Source of the DNA: DASTFP01 sp963816855
GTDB lineage: Bacteria > Verrucomicrobiota > Verrucomicrobiia > Chthoniobacterales > Terrimicrobiaceae
Length of the DNA stretch: 64,000 bases
Direction: 5' to 3'
NCBI GenBank assembly: GCA_963816855.1
Contig: CAWFMA010000016.1
Span: 124,001-188,000 of the forward strand
Part shown: one piece after another, positions 44,430-52,741 of the stretch
Layout of the letters: each line of letters begins with the position of its first letter
How positions within the stretch are numbered: the stretch's first letter is position 1
Notes under the pieces: model-generated
The model's input: only the letters and a program-made list of their open reading frames with translations
What the model was told of the DNA's origin: nothing
Database searches by the model: none
Made by a program: the position numbers and the translations under genes

Positions 44430-45314
44430 CTAATCGGCGAGGAGAGAGAGAATCGCCTTCTGAGTGTGCAACCTGTTCTCCGCCTGACGGAAGATTGTCT
44501 CCGCATGCTCTTCGAAAATCTCCTCGGTGATTTCTTTTCCGCGATAGGCTGGCAGGCAATGCATGACCAGGGCTCCCGGCGACAGTGATAGCAGATCGTG
44601 GTTGATCTGATAGGATTGAAACTGCGCCATCCGAAAAGCTGCCTCGTCCTCCTTGCCCATGCTGACCCAAACATCCGTATAGAGCACATCGGCATCCCGC
44701 GCCGCTTCCCGGGGATCCCTCACCACAACGACGCTGTCAGGAATCTGATCCGAGACGGAGGGATGAAACTTCTCAGGAGTCGCTACCCGCAAATTGAAAC
44801 CAAGTCGGACAGCGGCCCAGATCCACGAGCGCGCGACATTGCAGTCCCCGTCACCGATGAAAGCGACCCGCAATCCATCGAGCGAACGGCCGCTTTCTTG
44901 TATGGTGAACAAGTCGGAAAGGATCTGGCAGGGATGCTCTTCATCCGTCAAAGCGTTGATGGTTGGAATCTGGCTAAACTTCGCAAACTCCTCGACGTCA
45001 CGCTGTGCAAACGTGCGGATCACCGCGCCGTGAAGCATGCGCCCCATAACCCGCGCCGTGTCCATAATGGGTTCGCCGCGCCCCAGTTGGATGTCGTCAG
45101 CCGCAAGGAACATGACATCGCCGCCCAATTCTCGGATACCGACTTCGAACGAAATCCGTGTGCGCGTTGAGGACTTCGAAAACATGAGCGCCCAACACTT
45201 GTCGCGCAGAGGGCGAGAATGGTGCGCGCGCTCCGCCTTCATTTTTCCAGCCAGGGAAATGATGCGCTCCATATCCGCACGGCTCAGAGATTCGATCGAG
45301 AGGAGATGCTTCAT
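44430..45314 (-). CDS. argF: ornithine carbamoyltransferase
   Basis: Forms citrulline from ornithine and carbamoyl phosphate in arginine synthesis; 294 residues. Signatures: FSKSSTRTRISFEVGIRELGG (carbamoyl phosphate), MGRMLHGAVIRTF, EEHPCQILSDLFT and VMHCLPAYRGKEITEE. The ATG at 45314 was taken because an in-frame start 24 bases upstream adds a non-conserved tail. It follows argD by 48 bases, so they are probably cotranscribed. Confidence 0.96.
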   Translation of the reverse strand: MKHLLSIESLSRADMERIISLAGKMKAERAHHSRPLRDKCWALMFSKSSTRTRISFEVGIRELGGDVMFLAADDIQLGRGEPIMDTARVMGRMLHGAVIRTFAQRDVEEFAKFSQIPTINALTDEEHPCQILSDLFTIQESGRSLDGLRVAFIGDGDCNVARSWIWAAVRLGFNLRVATPEKFHPSVSDQIPDSVVVVRDPREAARDADVLYTDVWVSMGKEDEAAFRMAQFQSYQINHDLLSLSPGALVMHCLPAYRGKEITEEIFEEHAETIFRQAENRLHTQKAILSLLAD

Positions 45315-45362
45315 GGAATGAGTCGGGAAAACAGCCACCCTATCACAGACGCCCGGGCTCGA

Positions 45363-46559
45363 CTAATTCCCCTGGAATGCCTTTCCGATTTTTTCCAGGG
45401 CCTCATCGATCTCCCGGTTTGTAACGTTGAGCGGCGGAAGAAGGCGAACGACGCGCTCACCCGCGGGAACCGCAAGCAAGCCGCCGGCCATAAGTCGCTT
45501 GACGAAGGGAATCGCGACATTCGCCTCGCCAGCGCCGTCCAACTCGAAACCGACCATCAGGCCGAGGGCCCGCACTTCACGGATTGCCGGACCGCCCAAA
45601 GCGAGAAGCCCGTCCCGAAGCCTGACCCCTTGCACGGACGCGTTCTGACGGCAGCGATCGCGCTCAACAATCTCCAGAACTTTGAGCCCGGCCGCGCAAC
45701 AGACGGGGTTGCCGCCATAGGTTGTTCCGTGCGTGCCAGGCCCAAGCAGATCGCAAAGACCACGCGACGAGCTCGCCCAAAAGGCACCGAGCGGAAATCC
45801 ATTGGCAATCCCTTTGGCCCAACTCACGCCGTCGGGCTGCACGCCGGGGTCGAGACTCCTCCAACCGCACCAATCGCCCGTTCGCCCCAGGCCGCACTGG
45901 ATTTCATCGAAGAAAAGAAGCAGGTCCCTCTCGTCGCAGATTTCCCGCAGGCCGCGAAGGAACTCCGGGGTGGCAACGTGAATTCCGCCTTCTCCTTGCA
46001 CGGCCTCGACCAGGATTGCCGCCGTTCTGGGACCGATCGCGGCTGTCACCGCCGCCAAATCGCGATACGGCACGTGAACGAATCCCTCCAGAAGCGGAGC
46101 AAATCCCTTCTTTATCTTCTCCTGAGCGGTAGCCGAGATTCCCGCCATGGTTCGACCGTGAAAGGAATTTTGAAAGGTGATCATCTCGTGCCGTCCCGAC
46201 TCGCTGCCAAACTTGCGCGCAAGCTTGATCAATCCCTCGTTGGCCTCCGCGCCGCTATTGCAGAAAAAGACCTTACCGCTTCCCGTGAGTTCAACGAGAC
46301 GCCTGGCGAGATGAGCTTGGGGCGCAGTGCGGTAAAGATTTGAAGTGTGGACCAGCGTCGCCGCCTGTTCCGTCACCGCCCTAGTGATTTCGGGATGGGC
46401 ATGGCCAAGCGAGCAGACGGCGATTCCCGTCCCGAAATCCAGATATTCCCTGCCTTCGCCATCCCAAACGCGACACCCGCTTCCTCGCGCGATATCAAGA
46501 TCGAATCGCCCGTAGGTGGGGATTACATAGTCGGTGTAGAGGGAAGCGAGCGGAAGCAT
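45363..46559 (-). CDS. argD: acetylornithine aminotransferase
   Basis: PLP enzyme of class III making N-acetylornithine; 398 residues. Seen: GREYLDFGTGIAVCSLGHAHPEI, VFFCNSGAEANEGLIKLAR, FHGRTMAGISAT, LFFDEIQCGLGRTG and the PLP lysine in VSWAKGIANGFPLGAF. argF follows directly, which supports the arginine-pathway role over other class III enzymes. Confidence 0.94.
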   Translation of the reverse strand: MLPLASLYTDYVIPTYGRFDLDIARGSGCRVWDGEGREYLDFGTGIAVCSLGHAHPEITRAVTEQAATLVHTSNLYRTAPQAHLARRLVELTGSGKVFFCNSGAEANEGLIKLARKFGSESGRHEMITFQNSFHGRTMAGISATAQEKIKKGFAPLLEGFVHVPYRDLAAVTAAIGPRTAAILVEAVQGEGGIHVATPEFLRGLREICDERDLLLFFDEIQCGLGRTGDWCGWRSLDPGVQPDGVSWAKGIANGFPLGAFWASSSRGLCDLLGPGTHGTTYGGNPVCCAAGLKVLEIVERDRCRQNASVQGVRLRDGLLALGGPAIREVRALGLMVGFELDGAGEANVAIPFVKRLMAGGLLAVPAGERVVRLLPPLNVTNREIDEALEKIGKAFQGN

Positions 46560-46686
46560 TGGAGATTGCGAGGAAGGCTGACGTCGGCATTCAAAACCGA
46601 AACGTCCTGGACTTCAGATCCGGCAAACCGATCGCCCTTGTCTCAAATCTTGTCAAAAGCGCTTTGAACTTTGAAGTAGCCAGCGA

Positions 46687-48090
46687 TCAGGCCGCTTCGC
46701 CGTAGGAACGTTCCACGCGCTCGGCCACGTCGCGATATCCGTAGTCCACTTCGTAAATCTGTTTCATGCACTCGATAGACCTCTGAGGCTGCATCATCTT
46801 CTCATAGACGAGGCCCAGGTTGTAGACGATGTCTTTCTTGGTAGCGTCCATTTGAATTAGCTCGCCGGCCGCGCTTGAAAGGACATTCGCCGCGAGATCC
46901 AACATTCCCCGCTCGGTATAACATCTGCCCAGCAGGTTCATCGCCGGAAGGCGCACGTTGGGATTCTGCCGGGCCCTTTGAAGTTCGGAGATGGCGTCCT
47001 TGTAATTTCCGAGACTCACCAGGATTTCACCAAGCTCGAAACGGAGTTGAAGATCGGTCGGGTTTCGTTCGACTCGCTTCCTTGCCTCACCGAGGAGAAA
47101 TCGGGCGCGCTCTTCCCTGATCTCCTCCAGCTGTGTGACGTATTGGCCTAGTTCCGGAAAGTCCGGATTCTCGGAGATGAATTGCTCGAAACTCGCAATC
47201 GAGCTGTCAAACTGCTTGACCCGAAGGTCCGCAGCCTTGCGCAGCAGCGCGAAGTCTGAGTTCTCCGACAACTGGGCTGCATAGTTGAACCAGGTCGTCG
47301 CGTTCTCAAAATCGTTCTTTTCCTCGTACAATTCAGCGATCCTTCGGGCTGTATCCAGATTTTGCGGATCCACGGTGTACTTTTCGGAGAGTGCCGCCAG
47401 AAGCGAATCGATGATCTCCCCGCTCCGATAGACCCTTCCCTGTTGCTCCAACATGACCGCCTGATCCTTGTCCCTAATCAAATCGCGATAGGTAGCTTCC
47501 TCCCGGTCCCAGCCGCCTTTCTGCATCGAAGCGGCTGCGGCGGCATCCTTGCTGCCTTTGGCGGCCGAGAGGTCGTTCGGGTTGATCTCAAGAATCTTCG
47601 AATACAGGTTCCCCGCTTTCGACGGTTGTTCGTTTTCCATGTAAAGCTTCGCCAGCTCATGCATGGTTCTCGTGTCCTTGGGATTGCCGGCAACAATCGT
47701 TTCCAGGGCGAACAGTGCGAGATCCGGCATTTTGGCTGCCGTCGCAGCCTCTTTCAAAAGCTGATTCGCCGGCGCGCTGAATGGGTCCGCCTCGAGAAGC
47801 TTTTCGATCGCGTCGAGCGAGCCGACCGGATCCTTTCTCACCTGGCTTTGCAGCTTGATCGCGGAGGAGGCGCTGGAGAGCCCGCCCAGGACACCCTTTC
47901 TCCCGCTGAACCTGGCAATCGCCGCTTTGCGTGCCAATTGCCGAGCTAGCAGAAAGTCGTGATGGCTCCTCAGCACATTCTGAAGCAACTGGATCGCGTA
48001 GCCGTAGTTTCGAAGCTCGATTGCGCTGATGGCCTTGAGCCAGGCGGCCCGCTGGCTCTGCGGCAGATCTTTTTCGGATTTTACAGCCAT
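46687..48090 (-). CDS. tetratricopeptide-repeat protein
   Basis: 467 residues, mostly helical, with several TPR units, for example TMHELAKLYMENEQPSKAGNLYSKILEINPN, NATTWFNYAAQLSENSDFALL and the C-terminal AMNLLGRCYTERGMLDLAANVL. No signal peptide or membrane segment, so probably a cytoplasmic protein-protein interaction scaffold. Partner unknown. It is upstream of argD with a 127-base gap and may not be functionally linked to it. Confidence 0.8.
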   Translation of the reverse strand: MAVKSEKDLPQSQRAAWLKAISAIELRNYGYAIQLLQNVLRSHHDFLLARQLARKAAIARFSGRKGVLGGLSSASSAIKLQSQVRKDPVGSLDAIEKLLEADPFSAPANQLLKEAATAAKMPDLALFALETIVAGNPKDTRTMHELAKLYMENEQPSKAGNLYSKILEINPNDLSAAKGSKDAAAAASMQKGGWDREEATYRDLIRDKDQAVMLEQQGRVYRSGEIIDSLLAALSEKYTVDPQNLDTARRIAELYEEKNDFENATTWFNYAAQLSENSDFALLRKAADLRVKQFDSSIASFEQFISENPDFPELGQYVTQLEEIREERARFLLGEARKRVERNPTDLQLRFELGEILVSLGNYKDAISELQRARQNPNVRLPAMNLLGRCYTERGMLDLAANVLSSAAGELIQMDATKKDIVYNLGLVYEKMMQPQRSIECMKQIYEVDYGYRDVAERVERSYGEAA

Positions 48091-48138
48091 GGTCTAAGTT
48101 GGGCCATTAGCTCAAGAGTTCAACCTAACTTCCTTCGC

Positions 48139-48438
48139 TCAACGAAGGGCCGGCGGAGCGCCGCCGGCCGGGCGGTTCGTCGTCTCGTTGATCTTTGAGG
48201 ACGAAGAAGATCCCGCGGTGGGAGTTTGCGACGGCGTGCCGACGGACTCCGGCGTTTTCGGCGGGGGCGCATCGTTCCGCTTGAACACAAGCGATCCTCC
48301 AAACAGGAGGAGCGCCTTCCATTCGGCTCGCGCACCCTCGGAGAATTCTGACGGCCCGTGTTCGAAGAGAACAACAAACCCGAACGTGAACACCGCCAGC
48401 AAGGCGAGCCGGAGCAAGAGAGAAAACAGTCTCGTCAT
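48139..48438 (-). CDS. small single-pass membrane protein, function unknown
   Basis: 99 residues: one membrane segment (about 5-24, LFSLLLRLALLAVFTFGFVV), a short charged stretch, then a Pro/Ser/Thr-rich tail. The ATG overlaps the stop of the mutarotase-like gene (ATGA), which supports it as a real, coupled gene. Not recognised as any named family. Confidence 0.6.
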   Translation of the reverse strand: MTRLFSLLLRLALLAVFTFGFVVLFEHGPSEFSEGARAEWKALLLFGGSLVFKRNDAPPPKTPESVGTPSQTPTAGSSSSSKINETTNRPAGGAPPALR

Positions 48439-49355
48439 GTCAGGAAACCGGGAGTGATCCCGAACCCGCGCCGCAAAGACCGGGCTGGCCCGATTGTTTG
48501 GATGCCAATCTTTTGCTCAAACGGTCTGGGGGGGTTACTATCGGGCAATCCCCAGCATGGTTCCACGCAAAGGTAGTTATCACTGTCACTCCAGAGAGTC
48601 ATGAACGGGACTTCCGAAAAATCGAAGGTGGTTCTGCGGCCGAGCGCCGGATCTTCGAGGATGAACACCGGACGGCGAACGCCTTGCAAACCGATCAAGT
48701 AGGAATCGGCCAGTTTCGCCTTGTCAAAAGGCATTTCGCCCCCCGGGAAGCGAACCTCTTCTTCACGGCCATCCAAGAAATTTCCGGGGGCGAAATAACG
48801 CACGTAGGTGCCTTCCGGAAAAAGCACTTTGCAATCGCGCACCGAGGACACACCGAAGCCGGGATGAAGACCAAAACTCACATGCGCTTCGAGGTCAGGC
48901 TCCTCATTCGCAAAGCAAAACTCCACGCGCACCCCGTCCTTCGACAAGGAGTAGCTCAACTCCAGGGAAACCTTCAGCGGGTAAGCGTCTCGGGGAACTC
49001 TGCTGGCCGGCACCCGGTAGACCAACGCGGTGTCAGTTCTTTCAGGCGGGTCGAACGCAAAATGTCTCAAAAAGCCGTGATTACCACCGCGGATTACTGT
49101 ACCGCGATAAACCGACTGCTCCTTCCAGAGGCGATGCAGGAAATAGCCCATCACGGTGGCATGATTTGCCCAACCCGACGCCGGCGCGCCGAGCTCGCCG
49201 TCACGATGAAGAAAGACGATCAGATTTCCCGCCGAATCGCGTTTGGCAATGGAAATGGGTTCCGCGCCGACGCGACTCACGACGATGCGAAAACCGGAAG
49301 CTTCGAGAGTGTCCAGAGTTGCCGCATTCGCGGAATGGGGCTGTGAGGAGGCCAT
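48435..49355 (-). CDS. aldose 1-epimerase (mutarotase)-like protein
   Basis: 306 residues of the galactose-mutarotase-like beta-sandwich superfamily. Seen: GWANHATVMGYFLHRLW, IRGGNHGFLRHFAF, AHVSFGLHPGFGV (a likely catalytic His) and FMTLWSDSDNYLCVEPCWGLPDS near the end, which resembles the LacX-like branch. Substrate unknown. The ATG at 49355 is preferred over the GTG at 49361. Confidence 0.75.
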   Translation of the reverse strand: MASSQPHSANAATLDTLEASGFRIVVSRVGAEPISIAKRDSAGNLIVFLHRDGELGAPASGWANHATVMGYFLHRLWKEQSVYRGTVIRGGNHGFLRHFAFDPPERTDTALVYRVPASRVPRDAYPLKVSLELSYSLSKDGVRVEFCFANEEPDLEAHVSFGLHPGFGVSSVRDCKVLFPEGTYVRYFAPGNFLDGREEEVRFPGGEMPFDKAKLADSYLIGLQGVRRPVFILEDPALGRRTTFDFSEVPFMTLWSDSDNYLCVEPCWGLPDSNPPRPFEQKIGIQTIGPARSLRRGFGITPGFLT

Positions 49356-49442
49356 GGTCACGATGAGAGCAGATTTTCTCCACTAATTCAAATTCTCCCT
49401 CCATATTTAGCCGTGCACGCCAGCCCGGATCTCCTCGATCGA

Positions 49443-49817
49443 ATGGAAAATCTCGGCGTTCGCCAGGAAGAGCTGCACGAGAGTTTCTCGCGCTCGGGAG
49501 GTCCGGGCGGTCAACACGTTAACAAGGTCAGCTCGGCGGCCACAATCCGTCATCTTCCCAGCGGCCTGGTCGTCACCGCCTCCGACAGCCGTTCTCAAGC
49601 CGCCAACCGCCGTCTTGCGCTCAGCCGACTGCTCGACCTCCTTGCGAAGGCAAAACGCGATGACCTGCGAGCCAGACGCGCTGCCGCAGCCAAGGTCCGG
49701 CGTCAACGCGCCCGCCGCTCGCGGGCGACCAAGCTCAAACTCGTCGAGCACAAGCGTCGTCGCGGCGAAACGAAAAAACTCCGCCGGAAGATGCTCGGGG
49801 CCTTGCCGGATACTTAG
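49443..49817 (+). CDS. RF1-domain (GGQ) peptidyl-tRNA hydrolase-like protein
   Basis: 124 residues from the ATG at 49443; a GTG at 49413 would add ten. It contains the peptide-release motif SGGPGGQHVNKVSSA and a strongly basic C-terminal tail (RRQRARRSRATKLK). It lacks the codon-recognition domains of RF1/RF2, which fits ArfB-type stalled-ribosome rescue proteins or the RF-like relatives; which of these is uncertain. It is followed 98 bases later by purC. Confidence 0.8.
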   Translation: MENLGVRQEELHESFSRSGGPGGQHVNKVSSAATIRHLPSGLVVTASDSRSQAANRRLALSRLLDLLAKAKRDDLRARRAAAAKVRRQRARRSRATKLKLVEHKRRRGETKKLRRKMLGALPDT

Positions 49818-49914
49818 GACCTCAGGATGGACCCGGTCACCCTCTCGATCTGCCCTGGGGCGCGGCAGAATTCCCTTTTAGGGAAAATGCTTCCTGCGTA
49901 AGTTCTGCTCCGCC

Positions 49915-50802
49915 ATGGACCTTCTCTCGTGCGATCTTCCAGGGATTCCGAAAATCCGCAGCGGCAAGGTTCGTGAAATTTTTGACCTCGGCGAGAATCT
50001 TCTGCTCGTCGCGACGGATCGCATCTCCGCCTTCGACTGCGTCCTGCCGAATCCGATTCCTCACAAAGGGGAAGTGCTTACCCAGATTTCCGCATTTTGG
50101 TTCGACAAACTCGACTTTGTTCCAAATCACCTCGTCACTTCCCACTTTCAGCTCTTCCCAGAGGCCTTGAAGCCCTTCAAAGATCAACTGGCGGGCCGAG
50201 CGATGATTGCCAGGAAGGCAGCACCCCTGCCGGTGGAGTGTGTCGCCCGCGGATTTCTCGCCGGCTCGGGATGGCGGGAATACCAGGAAAACGGAACGGT
50301 TTGCGGGCACCAGCTTCCCCGGGGACTTCGCCAAAGCGACCGCCTTCCTGAGACCATCTTCACCCCAGCCACGAAATCCGACACCGGGCACGACAGGAAT
50401 ATCACGTGGCGTGAATGCCGCTCCCTGCTCGGCGATGATATCGCCTTGCAAGTTCGGAAATGGACCATCGATTTGTACGAACACGGGCGAGCCTATGCGG
50501 CGCAGCGAGGCATCATCGTCGCGGACACCAAGTTCGAATTTGGAATCCTTGATGACGAAGTGATTCTGATCGACGAATGCCTGACCCCGGATTCCTCTCG
50601 TTTCTGGCCGGAGGCGGAATACGTTTCAGGCTGCAGTCCACCAAGCTTCGACAAGCAATTTGTGCGCGACTATCTCGAGGCGGCGAACTGGGACAAACAA
50701 CCGCCGGCCCCCTCTTTGCCCCCCGAGATCATCGCGCGAACCTCCGAGAAATATCTCGAGGCTTACGACCGGCTAACCGGCCTCAAGATCGAAACAGGCT
50801 AG
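49915..50802 (+). CDS. purC: phosphoribosylaminoimidazole-succinocarboxamide synthase
   Basis: Purine synthesis step joining CAIR and aspartate; 295 residues, the longer class. Seen: SGKVREIFDLGENLLLVATDRISAFDCVLP, PLPVECVARGFLAGSGWREYQ, ADTKFEFGI and LIDECLTPDSSRFWP. The TAG stop lies at the start of the structured element that follows. No Shine-Dalgarno sequence is evident. Confidence 0.97.
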   Translation: MDLLSCDLPGIPKIRSGKVREIFDLGENLLLVATDRISAFDCVLPNPIPHKGEVLTQISAFWFDKLDFVPNHLVTSHFQLFPEALKPFKDQLAGRAMIARKAAPLPVECVARGFLAGSGWREYQENGTVCGHQLPRGLRQSDRLPETIFTPATKSDTGHDRNITWRECRSLLGDDIALQVRKWTIDLYEHGRAYAAQRGIIVADTKFEFGILDDEVILIDECLTPDSSRFWPEAEYVSGCSPPSFDKQFVRDYLEAANWDKQPPAPSLPPEIIARTSEKYLEAYDRLTGLKIETG

Positions 50803-50973
50803 TGTGCTATCCTGGAAACAAAATCATACGGAGCCCCGGGCCGCAGCCTTTTGGGCGCCGGCCGGCGTTGCCTGCTCGGCCAGTATCCCAACCGCTACAG
50901 GCGCTTCGCTCGCGCCTTGGCCGACCGCAAACCCCAGGCGGCGCGCGTGATGCTATTTACGGGACAGCACACT
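50801..50973 (+). ncRNA. candidate structured RNA (6S-like) or MITE between purC and xerD
   Basis: Nested inverted repeats fold the whole segment into one long interrupted hairpin. Outer helix: 50801-50818 with 50956-50973, 16 of 18 positions paired. Middle helix: 50865-50874 with 50935-50944, 10 pairs including two G-T. Inner helices: TCGGCCA 50876-50882 with 50918-50924, and AGGCGC 50899-50904 with 50912-50917, closed by a 7-base loop. Size (173 nt) and the stem-bubble-stem plan resemble 6S RNA, and 6S genes lie beside purine genes in some bacteria. Terminal inverted repeats would equally fit a MITE. The strand is assumed. Confidence 0.45.
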
Positions 50974-51004
50974 GGCGGCCTTTGAGACGCGGATCCGACT
51001 GACG

Positions 51005-51895
51005 GTGGAAGAATCGATCGACCAGTTCCTCCTCTATCTCGCGACCGAGCGAGGGCTTTCCGCCAACTATCAGCTCTCCACGCGGCGTTCCCTGGAAGCC
51101 TTCACCTCTTGGCTAACCAGTCGAGCGGGCGTCGAAAAGCTCGCTGATATAGAGCCGGGGCACTTTGCCGATTACCTCACCTGGCGGAAGCGATCCGGGC
51201 TCGCGGCAGCTTCGATCAAGCTGGAAGCCGTCGCGCTGCGAATCTTCTTCCGGTTTCTTCTGGGCCGCAAGATTCTCGCAACCAACCCGGCGGAAAATCT
51301 TCCGATCCCCCGGGTGGAGAAGTTCCTGCCGGAAACACTCAATTTCCCGGCGATCAAGCGTCTGCTCGAAAGCGTCAGCGAAAAAGACGCCCTCGGCCTT
51401 CGCGACCGGGCGATCTTGGAACTTCTCTACGCAAGCGGACTGCGCATTGCGGAGCTGTGCAACGCCCGCCTTGAAGGCCTGGATCTCGCGGAAAGTATGA
51501 TCCGGGTCGTTGGCAAGGGCAGCAAGACGCGCCTGGTACCGGTCGGTTCCGCAGCGCGCGAGGCGATCAGCCGCTACCTGGAATTGGAGCGCCCGAAACT
51601 CGCGTCGAAGCGAACAGGAGGCGAAATTTTTCTGTCCGTGCGCGGCAGAAAGTTAACTCCGCCGAGGGTTTGGCAGCTCGTAAAGCGCTACGCCGCGCGG
51701 GCGGGCCTTGACGCTAATGTCTATCCGCATCTGCTAAGACATAGTTTTGCGACCCATTTGCTGGCGGGGGGAGCCGATCTTCGAGTCATCCAGGAAATGC
51801 TTGGGCACGCTGATATTTCGACCACTCAAATTTATACCCACGTGGATTCTTCGCACCTCAAGGCGGTGCACAAACGCTTTCACCCGCGAGCGTAG
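51005..51895 (+). CDS. XerC/XerD-family tyrosine recombinase
   Basis: 296 residues, the size of the chromosome-dimer resolution recombinases. N-terminal SAM-like core-binding domain (about 1-90), then a catalytic domain with all six residues: Arg147 (SGLRIAEL), Lys171 (GKGSKTRLVP), His242 and Arg245 (HLLRHSFATHLL), His268 (LGHADISTTQ) and nucleophile Tyr277 (IYTHV). Start is GTG at 51005. No attachment sites or phage genes are nearby, so a housekeeping Xer role is likely; XerC versus XerD is not settled. Confidence 0.88.
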   Translation: MEESIDQFLLYLATERGLSANYQLSTRRSLEAFTSWLTSRAGVEKLADIEPGHFADYLTWRKRSGLAAASIKLEAVALRIFFRFLLGRKILATNPAENLPIPRVEKFLPETLNFPAIKRLLESVSEKDALGLRDRAILELLYASGLRIAELCNARLEGLDLAESMIRVVGKGSKTRLVPVGSAAREAISRYLELERPKLASKRTGGEIFLSVRGRKLTPPRVWQLVKRYAARAGLDANVYPHLLRHSFATHLLAGGADLRVIQEMLGHADISTTQIYTHVDSSHLKAVHKRFHPRA

Positions 51896-51938
51896 CGGGT
51901 GCCCGTAGGCCATCCGGCCTGCGGAAACGAGCGCGGGG

Positions 51939-52649
51939 CTAACGGCGGAAGGAGAGCAGGATTCGCAGGACGTACCAGAACAGGAGCGCCACGGAAGCAA
52001 AAAGGGAAAGCGATGCCGCAACGTACTGGTCGGTCCGATAGTCGCGAAAGATTGCCGACGTCTGATAAAGAATTGCCGCACCAGCAAAGGCCACCATCAC
52101 GGCGGAGAAAAGGGTTCCCAGATTGAACCCGAACAGGATGCTTGCGACGATCACGCCCAGGGCAACGAATCCTCCGATGACCAGCACGCCTCGCAGAAAT
52201 GAAAAATCAACCCGGGTCGTGACGACGACGCCGGTCAGACCCAGAAAGAGACCGGCGGTGATCATCGCCGCCATGGGGATGACGTCCGGAGAACTGTAAA
52301 AGGCAGCAATATAGAGCAGCGGGATGAAGATGACGGCCTGAGCCACCACGTACAAAGCGAGGCCGGCATACTGCATCGCCATGCTGGCACCTGACCTCGC
52401 CCAGCTTTCGGCTAGCCAAGAAACCCCCATGAATAGCCCCAAAACGATCAACCACGAATATTTGCCCCCAACCATGAGATTCATCATCGCGGGAGCGATC
52501 GCCGAATTTAGAAACACCGCTTCCAAAGCGGCAAAGGCCAAAATGGCGCCCGCCAAATGAATGTAGGTCCGTCGAATAAATTGACCGCGCTCAATTGGAC
52601 CGGCCGCGGCGGCAGAAAGATAAGGATTGGAATAAGCGTCACCATTCAT
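51939..52649 (-). CDS. Bax inhibitor-1/YccA-family membrane protein
   Basis: 236 residues with seven membrane segments, and the family-typical C-terminal pattern (TRVDFSFLRGVLVIGGFVALGVI, then YQTSAIFRDYRTDQYVAASLSLF). The frame is open 84 codons upstream into non-conserved sequence; the ATG at 52649 (MNGDAYSNPYLSAAAAG) fits better. Role unknown in bacteria; family members affect membrane protein turnover or calcium leak. Converges on xerD; a 7-bp hairpin at 51905-51922 lies between. Confidence 0.9.
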   Translation of the reverse strand: MNGDAYSNPYLSAAAAGPIERGQFIRRTYIHLAGAILAFAALEAVFLNSAIAPAMMNLMVGGKYSWLIVLGLFMGVSWLAESWARSGASMAMQYAGLALYVVAQAVIFIPLLYIAAFYSSPDVIPMAAMITAGLFLGLTGVVVTTRVDFSFLRGVLVIGGFVALGVIVASILFGFNLGTLFSAVMVAFAGAAILYQTSAIFRDYRTDQYVAASLSLFASVALLFWYVLRILLSFRR

Positions 52650-52741
52650 AGAGGCAGGATTTGGACACGCAACGTTTCGCCCGATCCCCGCGATTGTCAA
52701 GAAGCGAGACCGGCCCAAGCCGCTTTGGCTTTGCCGGCTCG

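Noticed and set aside
50801..50973. SRP RNA, tmRNA or RNase P RNA
   Set aside because: The conserved cores of these RNAs (SRP GGAA loop region, tmRNA GGGGCTGATTCTGG-type end, RNase P GAGGAAAGTC-type core) were not found on either strand.
51005..51895. Phage or integron integrase
   Set aside because: No att sites, phage genes or cassettes nearby; size and motifs fit housekeeping Xer recombinases.
51905..51922. Terminator between xerD and the BI-1-like gene
   Set aside because: The GTAGGCC/GGCCTGC hairpin has no T-run on either side, so it is only a weak candidate.
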